Of a DNA stretch of 18,791 nt, positions 7,973 through 14,922 are shown piece by piece. The notes under the pieces were generated by a model. It saw only the letters and a list, made by a program, of their open reading frames with translations. It did not search any database and was not told the DNA's origin. The translations under genes and the position numbers were made by a program. The first letter of the stretch is position 1, and each line of letters begins with the position of its first letter. The stretch comes from JBFMCU01 sp964428225 (GTDB lineage Bacteria > Planctomycetota > UBA1135 > GCA-002686595), in contig CAYRXS010000131.1 in assembly GCA_964428225.1 (NCBI GenBank), positions 1 to 18,791 on the forward strand, read 5' to 3'.

Positions 7973-8214
7973 GTCAGAGTCCTTCACGGGGTGGAAGACG
8001 TCGGGGCAGGGGTTCCCGACTTCTCGAGAGGAGGACCGACCTTCACCTGGTCGATCGGGGGAGACGGCGGCATCTCCTCGGACAGGAGCCCGTAGCATGT
8101 CGGACCCTCCGGTGGAGACGAGGGCGCTTACGAGAAGCTTGCCGTTCCGGCCGTCTTCCCCGTCGTCGCGCGCGCTCTCGCCGCGGATCGTGTCGACGAT
8201 CGACCTCTTCCGGG
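7973..8214 (-). other. Spacer between xylB and the M28-like gene
   Basis: This 242-nt stretch contains the 3' flank of xylB and the 5' flank of the M28-like gene, both on the minus strand. A weak hairpin (GATCG-N6-CGATC, 8186-8201) lies just after the xylB stop and is not followed by a T-run. No coding region with a recognisable product is seen. The M28-like promoter is presumably here, but no hexamer pair stands out. Confidence 0.45.
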
Positions 8215-9693
8215 TCACGACTCTCCCGCGTACCGGCGCGCGACCTCCTCGCGGAAGCGCTCGCCCAGCTCGCGGTAGCGCGCGACGCCCGCGGGATCCG
8301 GCTCGACGGGCTCGCCCTCGAGGGACACGAAGGCGGAGCTGACCGCGTCGGCGTCGACGTCCTCGCCCGCGGCGCGTCGGTGTGACCACGCGACCTGGAG
8401 GGCGCCGCCCAGGGCGCCGGACTCGGGCTCGGCGAGCCGGCGGACGGGCGCGTCGAGGACATCGGCGAAAATGCGGCGCCACAGGGGATTCCGCGAGCCG
8501 CCCCCGACGATCCGCACCGCGTCCACCGCGATGCCGAGGGCGCGCATCCGGTCGACCCCCCAGCCGAGGTTCAGGCTCGTGCCCTCGAGGGCGGCGCGGA
8601 AGAGCACGCCCGGGGCGAAGCTCTCCGCGCGCAGGCCGAGCAGGGTGCCGGTGGCCTCGGGCAGGTCGGGGACGCGCTCGCCCGCGAGGTACGGCAGGAA
8701 GGTCACGCCCCCCGCGCCGGGCTCGACGCGCTCCGCGGCCGCCGTCAGCTCCTCGAGGCTCGCGCCGAACGCCTCGCGCACCGCCTCGGTGACTCCGGTC
8801 AGGTTCATGACGCACAGGAGCGGCAGCCACCCGCCCGTCGAATCGCAGAAGGGGGCGATGAGGCCGTCGGGATCGATCGCCGGCTCCGCGCAGTAGGTGA
8901 ACACCGTGCCCGAGGTGCCCAGGCTCAGCACGCAGACGCCGGGACGCGTGGCGCCGCTGCCGATGGCGCTCATCATGTTGTCCCCGCCGCCGGGAGCGAT
9001 CAGGATCCCCTCCTCGAGGCCGAGCTCGTGCGCCGCGGCGGGAGCGAGCGCGCCCGCGGGCTCGCCCGGCGCGAGCAACGGTGGGAGCGCGTCCATCAAG
9101 CCGGGATCGATCGCCGCGACGTCCTCGGCGACGAAGGCGCGAGCCCGGGGATCGAAGAGGGCGGTGCCGGAGGCGTCGCCGTACTCCATCGTCTTCTCGC
9201 CGCTCAGGCGGAAGTTCACCCAGTCGTGCGGGAGCAGGACGGTGCGCAGGCGCGCGAAGTGCTCCGGCTCGTGCCGCTTCAGCCAGAGGATCTTGGACGC
9301 GGTGAAGCCGGTGGGCACGGCGCGGCCGAAGGTCTCCCCGAGCTCGCGGGCCTCCGCGGCGGTGGCGGTGTCGCACCACAGCTTCGCGGGGCGGATCACC
9401 TCGTCGTGCTCGTCGAGGGCGACGAAGCCGTGCTGCTGGCCCGAGACGCCGATCCCCGCGATCGTCGGGGCGTCGACCCCGGGAGCCGCCGCGAGCTCGC
9501 GGGTCACCTCGACGACGGCCTTCCACCAGTCCTCGGGGTGCTGCTCGGCCGCGCCGGGGGCAAGCCCCGCGATCAGATCGTAGGACCGCGACGCCCTCGC
9601 CACGATCCGCCCGTCCGTGACGTCGACGACGACGCCTTTCGTGCCCTGGGTGCCGACGTCGAGCCCGAGGAAGAGCCGGCCCGCGGCGTTCAC
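8215..9693 (-). CDS. xylB: Xylulokinase
   Basis: A 492-residue FGGY-family kinase that phosphorylates D-xylulose to xylulose 5-phosphate, which enters the pentose phosphate pathway. The N-terminal phosphate loop LDVGTQGTK (residues 11-19), the substrate-site SGQQHG (84-89), the catalytic-base region GGGDNMMSAIG with Asp238, and the C-terminal nucleotide-binding GGGSRNPLW are all present, and the length is normal. The start is GTG 9693, which overlaps the xylA stop in a GTGA tetranucleotide. This gives a complete FGGY domain and implies translational coupling. The open frame extends much further upstream, but that part is a shadow of xylA. Some FGGY relatives use other pentuloses; the direct pairing with xylose isomerase makes xylulose by far the likeliest substrate. 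Confidence 0.94.
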   Translation of the reverse strand: MNAAGRLFLGLDVGTQGTKGVVVDVTDGRIVARASRSYDLIAGLAPGAAEQHPEDWWKAVVEVTRELAAAPGVDAPTIAGIGVSGQQHGFVALDEHDEVIRPAKLWCDTATAAEARELGETFGRAVPTGFTASKILWLKRHEPEHFARLRTVLLPHDWVNFRLSGEKTMEYGDASGTALFDPRARAFVAEDVAAIDPGLMDALPPLLAPGEPAGALAPAAAHELGLEEGILIAPGGGDNMMSAIGSGATRPGVCVLSLGTSGTVFTYCAEPAIDPDGLIAPFCDSTGGWLPLLCVMNLTGVTEAVREAFGASLEELTAAAERVEPGAGGVTFLPYLAGERVPDLPEATGTLLGLRAESFAPGVLFRAALEGTSLNLGWGVDRMRALGIAVDAVRIVGGGSRNPLWRRIFADVLDAPVRRLAEPESGALGGALQVAWSHRRAAGEDVDADAVSSAFVSLEGEPVEPDPAGVARYRELGERFREEVARRYAGES

Positions 9694-10877
9694 GTCCCGC
9701 GTACTCCCAGCAGGTGCTCCATCAGGATCTGGTCGAGGCGCTCGTAGCCGAGCCCGGGCCGCGCCACCGCGTCGGCGTCGATGGCGAGCGACCGCAGCCG
9801 CTGCACCTTCTCGCGGTCGAAGCCGCCGAGGAGCCCCTCGAGCTCGCCATCCGTCTTCTCGGCGAGGAGCTCGCGCACCTCGGGATCGGCGTCGAAGGCC
9901 TCGGCGCGGGCCTTCAGGATGTTGTAGGTGCGCATGCAGCCCCGCGCGAACTCCCACACGCCCTCCTCGTCCTCGGAGCGGTAAGCGTGGGCGTCGAAGT
10001 GGCGCGGGCCCTCGTAGCGGGGGCCGCCGGCCGTGCCCTCGAGCAGCCGGACGAGCAGGAAGGCCTGCTTGACGTCCTCGGAGCCGAAGCGCAGGTCCTG
10101 GTCGTAGCGGCCGATCCGCTGCGCGTTCAGGTCGATGTGGAAGAGCTTCCCCGCCTCCATCGCCTGGGCGACGCCGTGGAGGAACGAGAGCCCCGCCATC
10201 GTCTCGTGAGCCACCTCGGGGTTGACCCCCACCATCTCCGGGTGATCGAGCGTCTCGATGAAGTGCAGCATGTGCCCGGTGGTGGCGAGGTAGATGTCGC
10301 CGCGCGGCTCGTTCGGTTTGGCCTCGAGGCCGAAGCGCAGCTCGTACCCCTGGTCGAGCGCGTAGGCGGTGGCGAAGTTCAGCGCCTCGCGCAGGCGGGC
10401 GATCGCGACGCGGGGATCGCGGCAGACGTCGGTCTCGGTGCCCTCCCGGCCGCCCCAGACCACGTAGAAGCTCGCCCCGAGCTCGACGCCGAGGTCGATC
10501 GCGTCCAGCGTCTTGCGGAGGGCGAAGGCCCGCACCCGGGGATCGTTCGAGGTGTAGGCGCCATCCTTGAAGATCGGGTGGCTGAACAGGTTCGCCGAGG
10601 ACATGACGACGCGCATGCCGTGGTCCTCGAGCGCCGCCTTGAACACGCCCACGATCCGGTCGCGCTCCGCCGCCGAGGCGCCGAAGGGGACCAGGTCGTT
10701 GTCGTGGAGGTTCACCCCCCACGCTCCGCACTCCGCCAGCTTCTCCACGATGTGGGTGGGAGCCATCCGCGAGCGCACCTCGGCGCCGAAGGGATCCCGG
10801 CCCGGGTTTCCGACGGTCCAGAGCCCGAAGGTGAAGCGATCCTCTTTCACGGGGGCGTAGCGATCCGATCCACTCAT
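9690..10877 (-). CDS. xylA: Xylose isomerase, short (class I, actinobacterial-type)
   Basis: A 395-residue cytosolic TIM-barrel enzyme interconverting D-xylose and D-xylulose with two divalent metals. Its length and motifs match the short class typified by Streptomyces rather than the roughly 440-residue E. coli class. Compared with Streptomyces numbering, residues are shifted by +4: Trp20, catalytic His58 and Asp61 (NLHDND), Trp141, metal ligand Glu185 and Lys187 (LEAKP), Glu221, His224, Asp249, Asp259 and Asp261 (RYDQDLRFG). A further metal-site Asp is at 295 in PRHFDAHAY. All catalytic residues are therefore present. ATG 10877 has GGAGG about 10 nt upstream. It is the first gene of the xylA-xylB pair and follows a long upstream spacer with palindromes. 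No xylose transporter or XylR regulator lies in the window. Confidence 0.95.
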   Translation of the reverse strand: MSGSDRYAPVKEDRFTFGLWTVGNPGRDPFGAEVRSRMAPTHIVEKLAECGAWGVNLHDNDLVPFGASAAERDRIVGVFKAALEDHGMRVVMSSANLFSHPIFKDGAYTSNDPRVRAFALRKTLDAIDLGVELGASFYVVWGGREGTETDVCRDPRVAIARLREALNFATAYALDQGYELRFGLEAKPNEPRGDIYLATTGHMLHFIETLDHPEMVGVNPEVAHETMAGLSFLHGVAQAMEAGKLFHIDLNAQRIGRYDQDLRFGSEDVKQAFLLVRLLEGTAGGPRYEGPRHFDAHAYRSEDEEGVWEFARGCMRTYNILKARAEAFDADPEVRELLAEKTDGELEGLLGGFDREKVQRLRSLAIDADAVARPGLGYERLDQILMEHLLGVRGT

Positions 10878-10914
10878 GCCTGCTGATCCTCCATTTGCCA
10901 GGATGCCGGCCCGG

Positions 10915-10944
10915 AGGATAAGGTACCGGCGGACCGCCCGTCAC
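10915..10944 (-). promoter_or_regulatory. Candidate xylA promoter with internal palindrome
   Basis: On the minus strand, GTGACG (10939-10944) and TATCCT (10915-10920) are separated by 18 nt, each matching 4 of 6 consensus bases, 37 nt ahead of the xylA ATG. The spacer contains a perfect 11-nt palindrome, GGCGG-T-CCGCC (10928-10938), where a repressor could occlude RNA polymerase. The hexamers are weak for GC-rich DNA, so this remains a candidate. Confidence 0.3.
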
Positions 10945-10999
10945 CGGCATTCGAGATCGAACGCGGTCGACCGGCGTCCCTCCCCCTGCATGGTCCCGG

Positions 11000-11014
11000 G
11001 AGGAGGCTCTCCTC
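11000..11014. repeat. Perfect inverted repeat, 6-bp arms
   Basis: GAGGAG (11000-11005) and CTCCTC (11009-11014) flank GCT. It lies about 125 nt upstream of xylA. It could be a hairpin in a long xylA leader, an operator, or a terminator remnant without a T-run. Confidence 0.3.
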
Positions 11015-11359
11015 GACTCGTCGTGGGAGACACTCAACGGCGCGAGGAATGCACTCTTGTGCCGATCTCACGTGACCAACCGCACCGGTGACGTCCCCCG
11101 ACACCGACGAACAGTCTCCACCCCCCGGCCCGGACCTCGTTCGACCACGGTGACCGGGCGGCCTGCGGGGGCCCACGTGAGGGGGATTCCGGCCAGGACA
11201 CGAGCAAGTCCTTCAGTCCGTTCCACGCGGCACAGCTCCGCAGTCGGCACACAGGCCTCGGCTCGCTATGGACCGTGGACGGTTTGCTCCGGGCTCGTTC
11301 TCGGCTTCCTCGACATGGGAGGTTGCTCCTCGTCATTCTGCGAAGACTCGCGTTTCTGG

Positions 11360-11376
11360 CCGGTCCGAAGAACCAG
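11360..11376 (-). terminator. Weak hairpin right after the gdhA stop
   Basis: On the minus strand, CTGGTTC and GGACCGG pair around a TTC loop (five Watson-Crick and two G-T pairs), starting 3 nt after the gdhA TGA. No T-run follows. The position favours a terminator or a 3'-end stabiliser, but the sequence support is modest. Confidence 0.3.
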
Positions 11377-11378
11377 GC

Positions 11379-12707
11379 TCAGGTCACCCCCTGGGCCTGC
11401 ATTGATCGGGCGACCTTGACGAAGCCCGCAATGTTGGCGCCGAAGACCAGATCGCCCTTCTTTCCGTAGACCTCGGCCGCGTCCCAAGCGGCCTTGTGGA
11501 TGTTCACCATGATCTGGTGGAGCTTGGCGTCGACCTCCTCAGAGGTCCAAGTCATCCGCTGACTGTTCTGGCACATCTCCAGACCTGAGACCGCCACCCC
11601 GCCGGCGTTGGCGGCCTTGGCGGGGCCGTACAGCACATTGCTATCGATGAAGATGTCCGTTGCCTCGGCTGTCGAGGGCATGTTGGCACCCTCGCCGACG
11701 GCTATGACGCCGTTGTCCACCAGGGATTGAGCCGCCCTGGCATCGATTTCGTTCTCGGTCGCGCTGGGCAGGGCGATGTCGCACGGGATGTTCCAGATCT
11801 CTGTGCTGTGCGGATTGAATTCGGCTGATTGGTGCACGCCGCAGTACTCCTTGATGCGACCGCGCTCGACTTCCTTGATGCGGCGGACGGTATCCAGATT
11901 GACTCCCTCGGGGTCGTAGACGAAACCGTCCGTATCGCTGCACGCGATGATCTTGGCACCGAGCTGCTGCGCCTTCTCGATGGCGTGAATGGCGACGTTG
12001 CCAGAACCGGACACGATGACGGTCTTGTCCAGGAACGACTCATTCCGTGTCTTCAACATCTCTTCCGTGAAGTACACCAGGCCGTAACCGGGGGCTTCCG
12101 TTCGCATCATGCTTCCGCCCCAATCGAGGCCTTTCCCGGTGAGCACTCCCACAGACTTGTTGACCAACGTTCGGTATTGTCCAAACAGGAAGCCGATCTC
12201 GCGGCCTCCGACGCCGATGTCACCGGCAGGCACGTCGGTGTCGGGACCAATGTGACGGAAGAGCTCGGTCATGAATCTCTGACAGAAGCGCATCACTTCG
12301 TTGTCCGTTCTCCCCTTCGTCTCGAAGTCGGCACCGCCACTGCCACCCCCCATCGCGAGACCGGTGAGGGCGCTCTTGAAGATCTGCTCGAAGCCGAGGA
12401 ACTTGACGATGCCGAGGTTGACCGAACTGTGGAACCGGAGACCTCCCTTGTACGGGCCTATTGCGTTGTTGAATTCGCACCGGAATCCGCGGTTGACCTG
12501 GACGTTGCCCTCGTCATCCATCCACGGAACACCGAACTGGATCACTCGGTTGGGTTCGATCAAACGTTCGAGGATCCTCGCGTACCGATACTCCGGATGG
12601 CGATCCAGGACAGGGAGAACGGATTCTGCGACCTCGCTGACGGCTTGATGGAACTCGGGCTGTTCGGGATCTCGCTGTCTCGCCTCGCTCAGGATTGTGT
12701 CAAGCAT
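11379..12707 (-). CDS. gdhA: NADP-type glutamate dehydrogenase homologue lacking the catalytic lysine
   Basis: A 442-residue protein aligning along its whole length with hexameric bacterial glutamate dehydrogenases, which convert 2-oxoglutarate and ammonium to glutamate. ATG 12707 was chosen because GGAGGA lies 8 nt upstream and the N-terminus then matches E. coli GdhA; the open frame continues to 12791 without support. Clostridium symbiosum positions map with an offset of -2: Lys87 (GPYKGG), Lys111 (QIFKSAL) and Asp163 (VPAGDIGVGGRE) are all present. The GGGKGG loop instead reads GGGSGG, so the catalytic lysine (C. symbiosum Lys125) is Ser123, codon AGT at 12339-12341. The Rossmann SGSGNVAIHAIEKA and the C-terminal AANAGGVAVSGLEM are intact, with no frameshift. 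It is either an inactive or repurposed paralogue, or a real variant chemistry. It is divergent from the kinase gene. Confidence 0.9.
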   Translation of the reverse strand: MLDTILSEARQRDPEQPEFHQAVSEVAESVLPVLDRHPEYRYARILERLIEPNRVIQFGVPWMDDEGNVQVNRGFRCEFNNAIGPYKGGLRFHSSVNLGIVKFLGFEQIFKSALTGLAMGGGSGGADFETKGRTDNEVMRFCQRFMTELFRHIGPDTDVPAGDIGVGGREIGFLFGQYRTLVNKSVGVLTGKGLDWGGSMMRTEAPGYGLVYFTEEMLKTRNESFLDKTVIVSGSGNVAIHAIEKAQQLGAKIIACSDTDGFVYDPEGVNLDTVRRIKEVERGRIKEYCGVHQSAEFNPHSTEIWNIPCDIALPSATENEIDARAAQSLVDNGVIAVGEGANMPSTAEATDIFIDSNVLYGPAKAANAGGVAVSGLEMCQNSQRMTWTSEEVDAKLHQIMVNIHKAAWDAAEVYGKKGDLVFGANIAGFVKVARSMQAQGVT

Positions 12708-12806
12708 TCTGTTGCTCCTCCCCCCGTCGTGAGCGGTGGCTGCGGCCCCTCTCCAGGGCCTCTGGTTCGGATTGTCTAGTGCTTCCGTCATCCACGATTG
12801 TCACGC

Positions 12807-12825
12807 GACGCATTTCCTGACGCAT
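12807..12825. repeat. Direct repeat GACGCAT, 12-bp period, upstream of gdhA
   Basis: GACGCAT occurs at 12807-12813 and 12819-12825, separated by TTCCT. This is about 100 nt upstream of the gdhA ATG. The spacing of just over one helical turn would suit a tandem activator site, but two 7-mers can also arise by chance. Confidence 0.3.
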
Positions 12826-13208
12826 GCCTCAGGGTGGTACGCCAATGGCGTTCAGACGGCAAGAACAAAAGGGAGCCCACTGCCGAGGCCACGAGGACGT
12901 CCCGGAATCGCAACATCCCTCGCGCAATGCCGGCCTGCATCACGGGTGGCTGCGACCGGCAACATCGCTGAGACTCCGAGACCGATTGAGCCAAAGACTC
13001 CGTGGAATTCGCCACCGAGGTGGCGGCCCTTGCCCTGCTCCGGATCTTCCGCGGCATGGCCGTCTCCGTTCTCGTGCAGGCGAATCTGCCGCCGGCCCTG
13101 GCCCTCGGACTCCTGACCGCTGTGCCCGATCCCTCGATGTGCGATGGCGGGTACCATCCGCACTTCGCGTGAGCCCTAAGCGAGGTGCCCATTCTACGGC
13201 ATTGTGTC

Positions 13209-13238
13209 TTGGCCGCGTGTGTTCGACTGTGAGAGAAT
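13209..13238 (+). promoter_or_regulatory. Candidate sigma-70 promoter for the kinase-regulator pair
   Basis: TTGGCC (13209-13214) and GAGAAT (13233-13238) are 18 nt apart, each 4 of 6 to consensus. They lie 28 nt before the kinase ATG, with AAGGGG as the ribosome-binding site. Low-level constitutive expression of a sensor pair would fit, but the match is weak. Confidence 0.3.
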
Positions 13239-13266
13239 CCGGCCCGCGCACGGTTGAAGGGGCGTC

Positions 13267-14922
13267 ATGGACAGTCCGGAAAGAAACAGAGACGAATCGG
13301 AGGAAACACTGTGGAACGCCCGGGACTTCCGGCATCTGTCCCGCCAGATTCTCCTGTTCGCAGGCGAGAATCGCGGCAGCTATAAGTTCTTCCTCGACGT
13401 CTCCCGACTGCTGATCCTTCACTGTGCGTGCGATGCGCTCGAGTTGTGGGTCCGCGAGAGGGAGGCGTGCGTCCGCTGGGAGCTGACGGCACACCCCGAG
13501 CGGTTCTACCGCCTCAAGGACACACCCACGGCCGCACTCGATGCCCTTACGTCCGACGGGACATTCTCGGTGAATGATCTGCAGGTGGATAGCGGTGTCC
13601 CCGACGGACCGTGGCGAGGTGGTGTAAGCGACAGCGAGAGCGGTCACGGCTACAGATCTCTGGCCAGGTTCCCCCTGCAAGTCGGAGAGGAATCCTGTGG
13701 ACTCCTCGTATTCAAGGACCGGGAACCGAATCGCATCTCCCCTCCTGAGATCGAGCTCTTCCGCAACATTGCACCGATGTTGGCGGTTTCCATGATCCAC
13801 CAGCAAGTTCAACATGCTCAGACGGAGCGGGTCAAGGAGCTGACCTGTCTGTACCGCATAGCGCAGGTTGCCGCCCAAGGCGATTTCGGGCTGGAGAGCA
13901 TTCTCGAGAAGATCACCGAGTACATCCCGCCCGGTTGGCAGTATCCGGAGATCACCGTTGCGCGGATCATCCTCGATGGAAAGGTGTACCAGTCGGGCGG
14001 GCTTGCCCACGTTCGGCACCACCAGCAGTCCGACATCGTCATCGAGGGTGATCCTCGGGGCATGGTCGAGGTCTGCTACGTAGACGAGCGACCGGATCTG
14101 GACGAGGGGCCCTTTCTCCGGGAGGAGAGGAGCCTGATCGACGCGGTGGCCCGCGAGGTGGCGAACATCGTTCAGAGAAGGCGGGCGGAGTCGGAGCGTC
14201 TCAGGCTGCAGGCACAGCTCCGACACGCCGACCGGCTCGCCACGATCGGACAGCTCGCGGCCGGCGTGGCCCATGAGTTGAATGAGCCGCTCGGGGGCAT
14301 CCTGGGATTCACCCAGCTGGCTCAGAAGCACTCTGATCTGGATCCCCAGCTCAGCCGGGATCTGAGCAAGATCGAATCCGCGTCTCTGCACGCGAGAGAG
14401 ATCGTGCGGAAGCTGATGCTCTTCGCAAGACAGACGCCTCCGGAACACGAGCGGATCGACGTGAACCACGTCGTGATGGAAGCGCTTTCCCTCCTCGAGT
14501 CCCGCAGTGAAAAGGCGGGGGTCGACGTCGTGTGCTCTCTGCTTCCCCAGCTCCCGAAGACGATCGCCGATCCCAACCAAATCCGCCAGGTCGTGGTCAA
14601 CCTGGTCGTCAACGCCCTCCAGGCGATGCCCGAGGGGGGGACGGTGAGAGTGGAGACCCGGCGGGACGAGCAGGACGTCCTCCTGCTCGTCAGCGACACG
14701 GGCAGGGGGATGCCCGAGGACGTCCGCTCGAAAATCTTCGAGCCCTTCTTCACCACGAAGGACGTCGGAGAAGGTACGGGACTCGGATTGGCCGTGGTTC
14801 ACGGAATCGTGACCTCCCACCGCGGGCGCATTCACGTGGAAAGCGAGGCCGATGGAGGAACGCGCTTCGAAGTACGTTTGCCCATCGGAGGGCCGGACCA
14901 TGACAATCACGAACGCCACTAG
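13267..14922 (+). CDS. Soluble two-GAF sensor histidine kinase
   Basis: A 551-residue cytosolic histidine kinase without membrane segments. Two GAF-like sensor domains (about residues 20-175 and 190-305) precede a coiled linker. The dimerisation/phosphoacceptor box is GVAHELNEPLGGILGF with His336. The ATPase domain has an N box (NLVVNALQAMPEGG, residues 445-458), G1 DTGRGMPED (477-485), an F box EPFFTTK (492-498) and G2 GEGTGLGLAV (501-510). It should phosphorylate the NtrC-class regulator encoded next, whose start lies 23 nt inside this gene. GAF domains bind small ligands, haem or Fe-S/redox cofactors. The first has several cysteines (53, 55, 68) that could serve redox sensing, but no ligand can be read off. 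ATG 13267 has AAGGGG upstream. The target operon is probably the sigma-54-controlled one downstream. Confidence 0.92.
   Translation: MDSPERNRDESEETLWNARDFRHLSRQILLFAGENRGSYKFFLDVSRLLILHCACDALELWVREREACVRWELTAHPERFYRLKDTPTAALDALTSDGTFSVNDLQVDSGVPDGPWRGGVSDSESGHGYRSLARFPLQVGEESCGLLVFKDREPNRISPPEIELFRNIAPMLAVSMIHQQVQHAQTERVKELTCLYRIAQVAAQGDFGLESILEKITEYIPPGWQYPEITVARIILDGKVYQSGGLAHVRHHQQSDIVIEGDPRGMVEVCYVDERPDLDEGPFLREERSLIDAVAREVANIVQRRRAESERLRLQAQLRHADRLATIGQLAAGVAHELNEPLGGILGFTQLAQKHSDLDPQLSRDLSKIESASLHAREIVRKLMLFARQTPPEHERIDVNHVVMEALSLLESRSEKAGVDVVCSLLPQLPKTIADPNQIRQVVVNLVVNALQAMPEGGTVRVETRRDEQDVLLLVSDTGRGMPEDVRSKIFEPFFTTKDVGEGTGLGLAVVHGIVTSHRGRIHVESEADGGTRFEVRLPIGGPDHDNHERH

Larger units (their letters stand above)
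10878..11378. other. 501-nt spacer between gdhA and xylA
   Basis: Both flanking genes are on the minus strand. No open frame here has a recognisable product or a ribosome-binding site worth calling. It contains the candidate xylA promoter, a perfect 6-bp inverted repeat GAGGAG-GCT-CTCCTC at 11000-11014, and a hairpin just past the gdhA stop. The length is unusual beside the tight packing to the left. It also coincides with the apparent shift in base composition. Confidence 0.5.
12708..13266. other. 559-nt divergent spacer between gdhA and the histidine kinase
   Basis: The spacer holds the 5' regions of two divergent genes. It contains a 7-bp direct repeat near gdhA (12807-12825) and a weak sigma-70-like pair before the kinase. 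A 57-codon plus-strand frame from GTG 13002 to the TGA at 13173-13175 is hydrophobic but has no ribosome-binding site and no family. Overlapping minus-strand frames are also unrecognised. I found no GG-N10-GC sigma-54 element pointing at gdhA or in the last 100 nt before the kinase. A decayed gene is possible. Confidence 0.45.

Noticed and set aside
5864..9526. A 1220-codon minus-strand frame across the M28-like gene and xylB
   Set aside because: The signal peptide and ribosome-binding site at 7972 mark the real start; the upstream 500 codons are a shadow of xylB.
8215..11037. A single 940-codon minus-strand frame covering xylB and xylA
   Set aside because: Only the part from GTG 9693 is xylulokinase; the upstream part is Arg/Gly-rich out-of-frame xylA sequence, so it is not a fusion protein.
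11034..11336. A 100-codon minus-strand frame in the gdhA-xylA spacer
   Set aside because: Its product is Arg/Ser-rich with no domain, and no ribosome-binding site supports it.
13002..13175. A small hydrophobic plus-strand frame upstream of the kinase
   Set aside because: It has no ribosome-binding site and no recognisable family, and overlapping frames on the other strand are equally open.
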